Of a stretch of 10,840 nt of DNA, positions 1 through 5,854 are shown one piece after another. Every line of letters begins with the position of its first letter. The stretch's first letter is position 1. This DNA comes from Patescibacteria group bacterium. GTDB taxonomy: Bacteria > Patescibacteriota > Minisyncoccia > UBA6257. Made by a program: the position numbers and the translations under genes. Below the pieces are notes generated by a model. That model had not been told where the DNA came from and searched no databases. It was given only the letters and a program-made list of their open reading frames with translations. The stretch is from assembly GCA_022705545.1 (NCBI GenBank), contig JAKJEG010000006.1, forward strand, positions 1-10,840. Direction: 5' to 3'.

Positions 1-1
1 C

Positions 2-166
2 CCCGTCGAAGCACTGATGATGTCATTGGAAGAAATAAATAATTTAGCAAAGCAAGGTTATCTTTTCGTTGTTAATGGCGATACAAAAGAAATAGAAATA
101 GGATACGAAAATGGAAGTAACAATAATCATCGTAATGATTCTTGCAAGGGGAAAGAGCCGGCTTAA
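2..166 (+). CDS. C-terminal part of an unknown protein (5' end outside window)
   Basis: An open frame enters from the left edge and runs 54 codons to a TAA at 164-166. It is the only forward frame open across this stretch; the other two hit stops within 42 bases. The visible residues include a stretch reading SLEEINNLAKQGYLFVVNG, then an Asn-rich polar tail (GSNNNHRND). Internal ATGs at 17 and 20 could be starts of a very short protein, but no ribosome binding site precedes them, so a truncated longer gene is more likely. I recognise no family. The last codons and the stop lie inside the palindrome of the terminator at 154-181, so terminator and coding end share sequence. The gene is clearly separate from the 16S unit downstream, which has its own promoter. 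Confidence 0.5.
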   Translation, partial: PVEALMMSLEEINNLAKQGYLFVVNGDTKEIEIGYENGSNNNHRNDSCKGKEPA

Positions 167-181
167 GCCGGCTCTATTTTT
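154..181 (+). terminator. Intrinsic terminator overlapping the end of the first gene
   Basis: A perfect 22-nt palindrome (154-175; half-site AGAGCCGGCTT) is followed by ATTTTTAT. The TAA stop of the upstream frame (164-166) sits in the loop. It should end transcription of the partial gene before the 16S promoter. Confidence 0.85.
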
Positions 182-218
182 ATGATTTAATTGAATCCAT
201 TAATCATCTGAAGCCAAA

Positions 219-241
219 TTAACGACATCGCAAGTCGTTAA
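219..241. repeat. Dispersed palindromic repeat, copy 1
   Basis: Imperfect palindrome: arms TTAACGAC and GTCGTTAA around ATCGCAA. Further copies lie at 4820-4842 (reverse orientation), 7281-7304 (one extra A), 7351-7373 and 7377-7394. All are in intergenic DNA. Confidence 0.85.
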
Positions 242-360
242 TAACTGGTTAGGGTAAAAAATCCTTTTAACTCTTAACCTTTGACCCTAAACGATACGGG
301 CTTCATTACCTTTTAACCATAGACCATACCCATTTTATTTTAGTTGTTAATTATTTCAAT

Positions 361-384
361 TCGTTAACTCGTTAATTCGTTAAC
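361..384. repeat. Short tandem repeat, three 8-bp units
   Basis: TCGTTAAC, TCGTTAAT, TCGTTAAC in exact 8-bp register. The units share the CGTTAA core with the arms of the dispersed palindromic repeat, so they may be a degenerate derivative of it (inference). Confidence 0.7.
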
Positions 385-411
385 TAAATAATAATGTCTA
401 ATCATTTAAAA

Positions 412-436
412 TCGAAAATTGAAAATTGAAAATTTA
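412..436. repeat. GAAAATT-type AT-rich simple repeat
   Basis: Consecutive GAAAATT units. Similar runs occur at about 3351-3378, 7263-7279 and 7335-7347, each in an intergenic region and twice directly beside the palindromic repeat. Confidence 0.55.
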
Positions 437-458
437 TTACGTGGTATTTTATTTTTAT

Positions 459-486
459 TTGACAAATTAAAAAAAATTTGTATAAT
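459..486 (+). promoter_or_regulatory. 16S rRNA promoter
   Basis: TTGACA (459-464) and TATAAT (481-486), both perfect consensus hexamers, with a 16-bp spacer. The predicted start near 493 leaves a leader of about 170 nt before the 16S. The 23S promoter at 8275-8302 has the same hexamers and the same 16-bp spacing. Confidence 0.9.
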
Positions 487-510
487 TATATTAAATTAAA
501 AATATGTAAA

Positions 511-608
511 GGCGAGAGAAACTTGAAAATAAAATTCAAAAGTTAGTTATTTTAAACAACCGTTTGGAATGGTTGTTTTTTCTCGCCAAAAAGTTCTTTG
601 AAAATTTA
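511..608 (+). promoter_or_regulatory. 16S leader: closing stem, terminator-like hairpin, boxA
   Basis: GGCGAGA (511-517) can pair with TCTCGCC (581-587). Inside lies a hairpin with arms AAACAACC (554-561) and GGTTGTTT (571-578) running into a T-run (576-581), which looks like an intrinsic terminator. A weaker alternative pairs GTT-A-GTT just upstream with the 5' arm of that hairpin. Immediately after the closing stem comes AGTTCTTTGAAAATTTA (592-608), closely resembling the E. coli rRNA antitermination boxA that recruits NusB/S10. The 23S leader repeats this order of elements. Confidence 0.7.
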
Positions 609-633
609 AAAAACCAAAAATCAGAATAATTTT

Positions 634-660
634 TCTGCTTTTAATGGTTATCCTAAGAGA
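634..660 (+). other. 5' arm of the 16S processing stem
   Basis: This 27-nt arm is complementary, allowing G-U pairs, to 3255-3281 downstream of the 16S. The conserved centre AATGGTTATCC pairs with GGGATAACCATT. Such stems bring the ends of pre-16S together for RNase III-type cleavage. It shows that the 16S unit, including its unusual 3' end, lies between matching arms. Confidence 0.85.
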
Positions 661-1024
661 CAAATTTTTTTAGAGGATTTGATCCTGGTCCAGGATGAAC
701 GCTGGCAGCGTGGATAAGGCATACAAGTCGAACGACCCATCTACTTTTTAAGTATGTTGGGTAGTGGCAAACGGGTTAGTAATACCTTGGTACGTACCAG
801 AGAGATGAGGACAGCTCATCGAAAGATGGGGTAATACTCAATGGTCCCAGTATTCTTTTAAGAGTATTGGGTAAAGCCGCAAGGCGCTCTCTGATCGGCC
901 TAGGTCCCATCAGCTAGTTGGTGAGGTAATGGCTCACCAAGGCGATGACGGGTAGGGGGTGTGAGAGCATGACCCCCAACAAGGGCACTGAGACACGGGC
1001 CCTACTCCTACGGGAGGCAGTAGC

Positions 1025-1057
<33 letters not shown>

Positions 1058-1161
1058 GAGCGACGCTGCGTGTGGGAAGAAGGTCTTCGGATCGTAAACC
1101 ACTTTTCTCGTTGAGGAAGCCGGTTTTTTACCGGTTGACGTTAGACGAGGAATAAGGGACT

Positions 1162-1198
<37 letters not shown>

Positions 1199-1760
1199 CC
1201 CAAGCGTTATCCGGATTTATTGGGCGTAAAGTGTCCTTAGGCGGTTTACTCATCTTTAAGATGATTCATCTTTTGTTTAACAAAAGATGAACAAGTCCTA
1301 TGTTAAAATCTTCGGCTCAACCGAAGAGCTGCATAGGATACTGGTAGACTAGAGGAAGAAAGAGGCTGGCGGAACGCACGGTGTAGGGGTGAAATCCGTT
1401 GATATCGTGCGGAACACCGAAAGCGAAGGCAGCCAGCTGGGTCTTTCCTGACGCTCAAAGACGAAAGCGTGGGTAGCAAAAAGGATTAGATACCCTTGTA
1501 GTCCACGCCCTAAACTATGGGTGCTAGCTTCTGGTAGTATCGACCCTATCAGTGGCGAAGCTTACGCGTTAAGCACCCCGCCTGGGGAGTACAGTCGCAA
1601 GGCTGAAACTCAAAGGAATAGACGGAAGCTCGCACAAGCGGTGGAACATGAGGTTTAATTCGAAAGCAAACGAAGAACCTTACCAGGGCTTGAAATTCCA
1701 ATGAAATTCTGGCGAAAGTCAGAACCTCCGCAAGGACATTGGAACAGGTGCTGCATGGTT

Positions 1761-2612
1761 GAAAAGTCGACCCATTCTGAAGTAATTCAGAATGAAAAAA
1801 CCGGCTCATAACGGTGGAACCCTTGTTTCTATTCATGAGATGAAGTAAAATATATTGAAGACAATTAATCATGAATTTAAGAAAATTAAAGGGTAATACC
1901 GTGGGAAGTACGAATACTGATTTTTGGAATTTTAAGACGAAGGAAGATATTTATATTTTTGGTCTGTGGTGCGCAGATGGATATCAACGAACAAGTAGTA
2001 TAGGTTTGAGCAATACGGATTTGGATTTGATAGAAAGATTTCGAAAGTTTTTATTACAGATTTTTCCAAAAGAAAGATTAAAATTGAATATTTATGAACC
2101 TGATAATTACAAAAGACGAACAAAAGCTTACCATTTATACGTTAACAGTCGTCCATTATTAAGATTATTTAATGAAATAAAAAATAATTTAGTTGATGTT
2201 ATATACGGAGATTTAATCGTACCGTATATGGCAGGGAGATTTGATGGAGATGGGTCAGTGGCAAAAAATTTTTATAGTGATTGTCGAATAGTATATAGTA
2301 CTGAAGAGGAAGCAACAAAAGATTTAATACTTATTCAGTCCTTAGGTTTTTATAAAACAAAGATTTATCACTATAGAAAAGCTAAAACATTTTGCTTGTA
2401 TTTTGCGAGATCAGAAACCAGAAAATTTCTTTATTTAATTTATCCTTATTCCTTAAAATTACAAAAATCAGTATTCGTACCCCGTAGAGACTTAATCTCG
2501 AAAAGGCCGTAGAGATTTCATTTAATGCAAACAATTAAATGAAACGCCGGTCCCCGTAAAATTTAACGGGTGATGGTATAGTCCATACCATTAGTAATAA
2601 TGGATTAATATG
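1761..2612 (+). mobile_element. Group I self-splicing intron in 16S rRNA carrying a homing endonuclease gene
   Basis: 852 nt inserted at about E. coli 1060. The 5' exon ends in T and the intron ends in G, as in group I introns. P1 is visible: exon GGTT plus intron G (1757-1761) pairs with CGACC (1768-1772), placing a T-G wobble at the splice site. P2 is a 9-bp hairpin with GTAA loop (1773-1794). P4/P5 is ACGGT-GGA-ACCCTT (1811-1824) with AAGGGT-AAT-ACCGT (1889-1902). R-like CCGTAGAGACTTAA (2482-2495) and S-like TATAGTCC (2577-2584) form P7 (GACT/AGTC). P9 is CCATTA-GTAA-TAATGG (2587-2602). The endonuclease gene occupies the loop between P4/P5 and P7. Introns of this kind are known in CPR 16S genes. 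The exact assignment of P3, P6 and P8 is not settled by eye. Confidence 0.9.
1871..2512 (+). CDS. LAGLIDADG homing endonuclease (intron-encoded)
   Basis: 213 residues with two LAGLIDADG-type motifs: IFGLWCADGYQ near residues 29-39 and YMAGRFDGDGSV near 118-129. This is the monomeric two-motif architecture, in which each motif supplies a catalytic acidic residue (here the Asp of ADG and of GDG). Such enzymes cut intron-less alleles at the insertion site and drive intron homing; some also help splicing. No membrane or signal segment is seen. The first ATG at 1871 is taken as start; a GTG at 1901 in frame is an alternative. No Shine-Dalgarno sequence precedes it. The 5' coding end overlaps intron elements P5'/P4' (1889-1902) and the 3' end overlaps the R/P7 strand (2482-2495), so about 20 codons at the two ends are also under ribozyme constraint. 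The frame is intact, so the element may be active. Confidence 0.9.
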   Translation: MNLRKLKGNTVGSTNTDFWNFKTKEDIYIFGLWCADGYQRTSSIGLSNTDLDLIERFRKFLLQIFPKERLKLNIYEPDNYKRRTKAYHLYVNSRPLLRLFNEIKNNLVDVIYGDLIVPYMAGRFDGDGSVAKNFYSDCRIVYSTEEEATKDLILIQSLGFYKTKIYHYRKAKTFCLYFARSETRKFLYLIYPYSLKLQKSVFVPRRDLISKRP

Positions 2613-2698
2613 GCCGTCAGCTCGTGGTGTGAGTTGTTCCCTTAAGTGGGGAAACGAGCGCAACCCCTGTTGTCTGTTACAAGTGTCAGACAAGACCG

Positions 2699-2787
2699 CC
2701 CAGCACCATTTTCTGGAGCATAAGCTAATAAATTAGCTATTATTCTAGAAAATTTAGAATTAATTAGTTCAAGAAAATGGTGCTGGG
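2699..2787 (+). other. Expanded helix 40 (V7) within 16S rRNA
   Basis: CCAGCACCATTTTCT and AGAAAATGGTGCTGG form a long perfect stem enclosing an AT-rich insert with two smaller hairpins (AGCTAAT/ATTAGCT and TTCTA/TAGAA). In ordinary bacteria this helix is only about 20 nt. No group I core motif is visible inside, so it is more likely an expansion segment than a second intron. Confidence 0.7.
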
Positions 2788-3128
2788 AGGAAGGAGGGGA
2801 TGACGTCAAATCAGCATGGCCTTTATGCCCTGGGCCACACTCATGTTACAATGGAAAGTACAAAGCGTTGCCAAACCGTAAGGTGGAGCTAATCGCAAAA
2901 AACTTTCCTCAGTTCGGATTGAGGTCTGCAACTCGACCTCATGAAGCCGGAATCGCTAGTAATCGCGGGTCAGCTATACCGCGGTGAATACGTTCTCGAG
3001 CTTTGTACTCACCGCCTGTCAAGTCAAGGGAGCTGGGAACAGCCGAAGTCTAGCTTTTGCTGGATTAAGCTGGGCTCAGTGACAGGGGCTAAGTCATAAC
3101 AAGGCACCGCTAGCGGAAGCTGGCGGTG

Positions 3129-3254
3129 AGACATTTATATTAAAATTTTATCTGTTTTAACAGATAAAGGTCGATCATCGTTGAGATGATGGGTGTTGGT
3201 CTCGAGGCCTTAAGCCGAGACCCTTGTCAAAATCATTTTAGTTTTGACAAGATT
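3129..3254 (+). other. 16S 3' trailer with hairpin cluster
   Basis: Between helix 45 and the 3' processing arm lie several hairpins: TTTATCTG/CAGATAAA (about 3147-3168), TCATC/GATGA (about 3176-3190), GGTCTC/GAGACC with inner GGC/GCC, and TTGTCAAAA/TTTTGACAA (about 3225-3250). No tRNA and no CCTCC is present. The mature 16S end should fall near 3142, by analogy with other bacteria. Confidence 0.5.
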
Positions 3255-3281
3255 TCTCTTGGGATAACCATTAAGGGCAGA
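3255..3281 (+). other. 3' arm of the 16S processing stem
   Basis: Pairs with 634-660 over 27 nt, with only G-U wobbles as imperfections. It marks the end of the pre-16S unit. Confidence 0.85.
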
Positions 3282-3282
3282 A

Positions 3283-3322
3283 GATTTTAAAAAAGAACCC
3301 ATTGGGTTCTTTTTTTAAAATC
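3283..3322 (+). terminator. Terminator of the 16S transcription unit
   Basis: A long, almost perfect inverted repeat (3283-3300 with 3304-3322, loop ATT). The GC part is GAACCC/GGGTTC, followed by seven T. It ends the 16S transcript before the response-regulator promoter and confirms that the 16S is transcribed without the 23S. Confidence 0.9.
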
Positions 3323-3387
3323 TATTTTGACTCCTATTTAATCATTGAAGAATTGAAAATTGAAAATTCAAAATTTATTAATCTTGG

Positions 3388-3415
3388 TTGACAATCTTTG
3401 GTTATTTGTTATAAT
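3388..3415 (+). promoter_or_regulatory. Promoter for the receiver gene and prmC
   Basis: TTGACA (3388-3393), 16-bp spacer, TATAAT (3410-3415) with an extended -10 TG at 3407-3408. The expected start is near 3422, leaving only about 10 nt before the ATG at 3433. Confidence 0.88.
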
Positions 3416-3432
3416 AAACCATTATAGATAAT

Positions 3433-3885
3433 ATGGCTAATAATAATCAGAACAATAATTTTAATAGCGGTTTAATTTTGTTAGTGGAGGACGATCCTTT
3501 TCTTTCTAGTGTTTTGCAATTAAAATTAGGAAAAGAAAACTTTAAAGTTATTCGGGCAAGCGATGGTGAAGAAGCTTTAGATATTTTAATGAATCAAGGA
3601 GTTAAACCAGATCTAATTTTATTAGATTTAATTCTTCCCAAAAAGAATGGTTTTGAAGTTTTAGAAACTATTCGTCAAGATCCAGTTTTAGAGCAATTAC
3701 CAGTCATAGTAATTTCTAATCTAGGCCAGCCATCAGATGTTGAAAGGGGCAAATCGTTAGGAGTAATTGACTATTATGTTAAAGCCAAATTTTCTATTGA
3801 TGAATTAGTTAGTAAAGTTAAAGAAGAATTATTAAAACTGAAACCAATGGTAGCTCAAAATCCTATTAGTAAACCTATCAATTAG
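3433..3885 (+). CDS. Stand-alone response-regulator receiver protein (CheY-like)
   Basis: 150 residues forming a single receiver domain with no output domain. The acidic pocket is E19-D20-D21, the phospho-accepting Asp is D65 in LILLDLILP, the switch residue is S95 in VIVISN, and the invariant Lys is K117 in YYVKAK. These are the full set needed for Asp phosphorylation by a histidine kinase. An Asn-rich tail of about 12 residues precedes the domain and a short Pro/Asn tail follows. No kinase gene is in the window, so its partner is unknown; single-domain regulators signal by protein contact. The consensus promoter lies so close that the transcript has a leader of about 10 nt, and no Shine-Dalgarno sequence is present. 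prmC follows after 31 nt and is probably co-transcribed. Confidence 0.9.
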   Translation: MANNNQNNNFNSGLILLVEDDPFLSSVLQLKLGKENFKVIRASDGEEALDILMNQGVKPDLILLDLILPKKNGFEVLETIRQDPVLEQLPVIVISNLGQPSDVERGKSLGVIDYYVKAKFSIDELVSKVKEELLKLKPMVAQNPISKPIN

Positions 3886-3916
3886 GGTTAATGGCTGAAA
3901 AGAACAAAAAGAAAAA

Positions 3917-4765
3917 ATGGAAGAAAAAGTTTTTAATGAGAAATTTTTTTTAGAAAAAGCTGTTCGATGGTTAAAAGAAGAAAAATATTCTCAGAAAAAA
4001 TTAAGTCAAAAAAAATTAGATCAGTATTTAAAGCAAGATTTATTAAGAATTAAAAGAGGAGAGCCAATTGATTATATCATTGGCTTTTCTTATTTTTTAA
4101 ATACTAAAATTGATTTAAAATACCGACCATTTATTCCTCGAGACGAGACAGAATATTGGGTAGAACAATCTTTTAGTGAAATCCGGGAGAGAATAAAAAA
4201 TAATTCTCAAGAAATTAAATGTTTAGATATCTTTGCTGGTTCAGGTTGTATTGGTATAGCTTTATTAAAAAACTTCCCTTCTATTAAAGTTGATTTTATT
4301 GAGAAAAATAAAAATTTTTTAAAACAAATAAGGATTAATCTAAAATTAAATCATATTGAAACCAAAAGAAGCCGGTTAATTCAATCCGATGTTTTTTCTC
4401 AATTAAAAAAGAAAAAAAGGAGTGATTATTTATATGATTATATTTTTGCCAATCCTCCTTATCTTTCACGCAAGAGAAAAAATAATAAAAATAAAAAAAA
4501 TAAAATTAATTCCAATGTTTTAAAATGGGAACCATCTCAAGCGCTTTTTTCTGGGGGAGATGGTTTATTTTGTATTAAAAAATTTTTCAAGGAAGCCAAA
4601 GAATTTCTTAAAACTGAAGGAAAAATTTATTTGGAATTTGATTCTTGGGAGAAAAAAGATATTGAAAAAATAATTAAAAATTATAACTATTCTTCTCTAA
4701 GATTTTTTAAAGATCAGTATAACAAGTGGCGCTATTTGAGCTGTAGTTTTGAAAATAATAAATGA
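3917..4765 (+). CDS. prmC: Release factor glutamine methyltransferase PrmC (HemK family)
   Basis: 282 residues, the usual PrmC length. The family signature NPPY is at 179-182 (FANPPYLS), which binds the Gln of the release-factor GGQ loop. The SAM-binding motif DIFAGSGCIG is at 104-113. The family-typical IPRDETEYWVE (normally PRPETE) is near 73-83, and EPSQALFSGGDGL near 205-217. The enzyme N5-methylates Gln in the GGQ motif of RF1/RF2, raising termination efficiency. The N-terminal helical region is Lys-rich, as is an inserted loop after NPPY (RKRKNNKNKKNK). The start at ATG 3917 has only A-rich sequence upstream and no Shine-Dalgarno. A 20-codon frame (3891-3953) overlaps its beginning in another frame. 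The stop is TGA. It sits 31 nt behind the receiver gene, probably in the same transcript. Confidence 0.92.
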   Translation: MEEKVFNEKFFLEKAVRWLKEEKYSQKKLSQKKLDQYLKQDLLRIKRGEPIDYIIGFSYFLNTKIDLKYRPFIPRDETEYWVEQSFSEIRERIKNNSQEIKCLDIFAGSGCIGIALLKNFPSIKVDFIEKNKNFLKQIRINLKLNHIETKRSRLIQSDVFSQLKKKKRSDYLYDYIFANPPYLSRKRKNNKNKKNKINSNVLKWEPSQALFSGGDGLFCIKKFFKEAKEFLKTEGKIYLEFDSWEKKDIEKIIKNYNYSSLRFFKDQYNKWRYLSCSFENNK

Positions 4766-4819
4766 TTGACTTTTATCCTTAAGTTCAAGAATTTTCAATG
4801 TTTGGACAGCGTAAATCAA

Positions 4820-4842
4820 TTAACGACTTGCGATGTCGTTAA
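4820..4842. repeat. Dispersed palindromic repeat, copy 2 (reverse orientation)
   Basis: Arms TTAACGAC and GTCGTTAA around TTGCGAT. It is followed by TTGAATCCAT, which also occurs beside copy 1 (190-199). It lies between prmC and the next promoter. Confidence 0.85.
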
Positions 4843-4873
4843 TTGAATCCATCTTTTCTTTCTATCAAAAAAA

Positions 4874-4882
4874 TGTTATACT
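4874..4882 (+). promoter_or_regulatory. Extended -10 promoter for the orphan gene at 4926
   Basis: TGTTATACT is an extended -10 element. No good -35 is seen at the right distance (TTTTCT near 4854). The transcript would begin near 4889. Confidence 0.6.
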
Positions 4883-4925
4883 AAAAATAGTTATTTTAAA
4901 ACTTTTTAAAAAGGGGTGATAAAAA

Positions 4926-5192
4926 ATGTTATTAAGGGCCGATGGTATTGAATATGAGATTGAAAAAAAGGGGGATGAGTTAATCTTAAATATTTATACT
5001 CATAATTTACTTAATGAATCAGTTGTTTTGCAATGGTTATGGACAAAAGAAGGAGTACCAAAATTAGTTGGGATTTTTCCTCATAATGAGCAGCCAACAG
5101 ATTATCTAGGAGTTAGTGTTTCTAATTTAGAAGAATACAGCAATTTTGCCAGAAAAAAATTTTTAGAGTTTGAAAAGAAAAATCAAGGGTAG
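4926..5192 (+). CDS. Small protein of unknown function (88 aa)
   Basis: 88 residues, soluble-looking, with no signal peptide or membrane segment. The N-terminal half (LLRADGIEYEIEKKGDELI onward) looks like beta strands; the C-terminal part (LEEYSNFARKKFLEFEKKNQG) looks like a charged helix. I do not recognise the family. A clear ribosome binding site, AAGGGGTGAT, lies 6 nt before the ATG; its GGTGAT part is complementary to the usual ATCACC of a 16S 3' tail, which this window's 16S lacks. The gene has its own extended -10 promoter and ends at a bidirectional terminator shared with rplT on the other strand, so it appears monocistronic. Confidence 0.75.
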   Translation: MLLRADGIEYEIEKKGDELILNIYTHNLLNESVVLQWLWTKEGVPKLVGIFPHNEQPTDYLGVSVSNLEEYSNFARKKFLEFEKKNQG

Positions 5193-5245
5193 ATTAAAAA
5201 TATTAAAAGATAAAAAGAGTAAAAAGTAAAAAAGGTAAAAATAAA

Positions 5246-5275
5246 AAAGAGGCAGTTTCGATGCCTCTTTTTTTT
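5246..5275. terminator. Bidirectional terminator between the orphan gene and rplT
   Basis: Stem GAGGCA (5249-5254) / TGCCTC (5262-5267) with a 7-nt loop. It is flanked by A-runs on the left and T-runs on the right, so it can work for both converging transcripts. Confidence 0.88.
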
Positions 5276-5295
5276 ATTATAATTGCTTTTCTTTT

Positions 5296-5661
5296 TTATT
5301 TTCTTTCTTTTTCTTCAGCTGTTAATTTCTTAATTAATTGATCAGCCGCCTCAGGATATTTTTCCATTATTTCCGCCAAAACTTTTCTGTCTAATTCAAT
5401 ATTTTTTTCTTTCAGCTGATGAATAAAATCCTTGTAATTAATATTTTTATTTTTTAAATAAGCATTAATTTTAACAATCCACAGTTGTCTTTTTTCTCTC
5501 TTTTTTCTTTTCCTGTCATTAAAGGCATGAGAATAAGCATGAAGTAAAGCCTCCCGGCCGGCTCTTTCTTTTGATTTTCGGCCATATTTAAATCCTTTAG
5601 TTTCTTTTAAAACTTTTCTTCTTTTCTTTTGAGCAATGACTCCTCCTTTTACTCTTGGCAT
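5296..5661 (-). CDS. rplT: 50S ribosomal protein L20
   Basis: 121 residues, close to the usual 117-120. The N-terminus MPRVKGGVIAQKKRRKVLK and the motif RQLWIVKINAYLK are diagnostic of L20, a protein that binds 23S rRNA early in 50S assembly. The long basic N-terminal extension (to about residue 60) enters rRNA and the C-terminal half is the globular domain. It is the last gene of infC-rpmI-rplT, with 4 nt between the rpmI stop and its ATG. A weak AGGA lies 7 nt before the start. In other bacteria L20 represses this operon by binding its mRNA; no such leader structure was identified here. The transcript ends at the hairpin at 5246-5275. Confidence 0.95.
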   Translation of the reverse strand: MPRVKGGVIAQKKRRKVLKETKGFKYGRKSKERAGREALLHAYSHAFNDRKRKKREKRQLWIVKINAYLKNKNINYKDFIHQLKEKNIELDRKVLAEIMEKYPEAADQLIKKLTAEEKERK

Positions 5662-5665
5662 ATTA

Positions 5666-5854
5666 TTATCCTAAATTTTTAAGTATTTTATTTTTTTTAT
5701 AGCCCCAATTAACTGTTTTTCTTCTTGCTCTTTTAGTTTTTGTGGAATCAACAATACGAGTATGGCCAATATGAGATTGGCGTCGCAGAATTTTTTTATT
5801 TTTAGTGACTTTTATTCTTTTTTCTAATAAATGATTGGTCATTTTTTCTGTCAT
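5666..5854 (-). CDS. rpmI: 50S ribosomal protein L35
   Basis: 62 residues, the usual size for L35, with the typical Lys/Arg-rich composition and the motif KVTKNKKILRRQSHIGH (in the family, a KVT.GKI.RR core followed by a His-containing turn). It is a small 23S-binding protein. Its ATG overlaps the infC TGA in an ATGA (5854-5851), suggesting translational coupling, and no independent Shine-Dalgarno sequence is seen. A second ATG four codons on (M5) is possible, but the coupled start is preferred. Order between infC and rplT is the canonical arrangement, which strengthens the assignment of this divergent sequence. Confidence 0.9.
   Translation of the reverse strand: MTEKMTNHLLEKRIKVTKNKKILRRQSHIGHTRIVDSTKTKRARRKTVNWGYKKNKILKNLG

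Larger units (their letters stand above)
182..458. other. Non-coding AT-rich spacer upstream of the 16S promoter
   Basis: No gene is supported here. It holds one copy of the dispersed palindromic repeat (219-241), a 7-bp inverted pair TTAGGGT/ACCCTAA (249-255 with 284-290), an exact 8-bp tandem repeat (361-384) and a run of GAAAATT-type units (about 412-436). Nothing resembles a tRNA. Confidence 0.6.

Noticed and set aside
3129..3254. tRNA in the 16S trailer
   Set aside because: Hairpins exist but no T-arm with TTC-A/G pattern, no anticodon arm and no acceptor pairing could be built.
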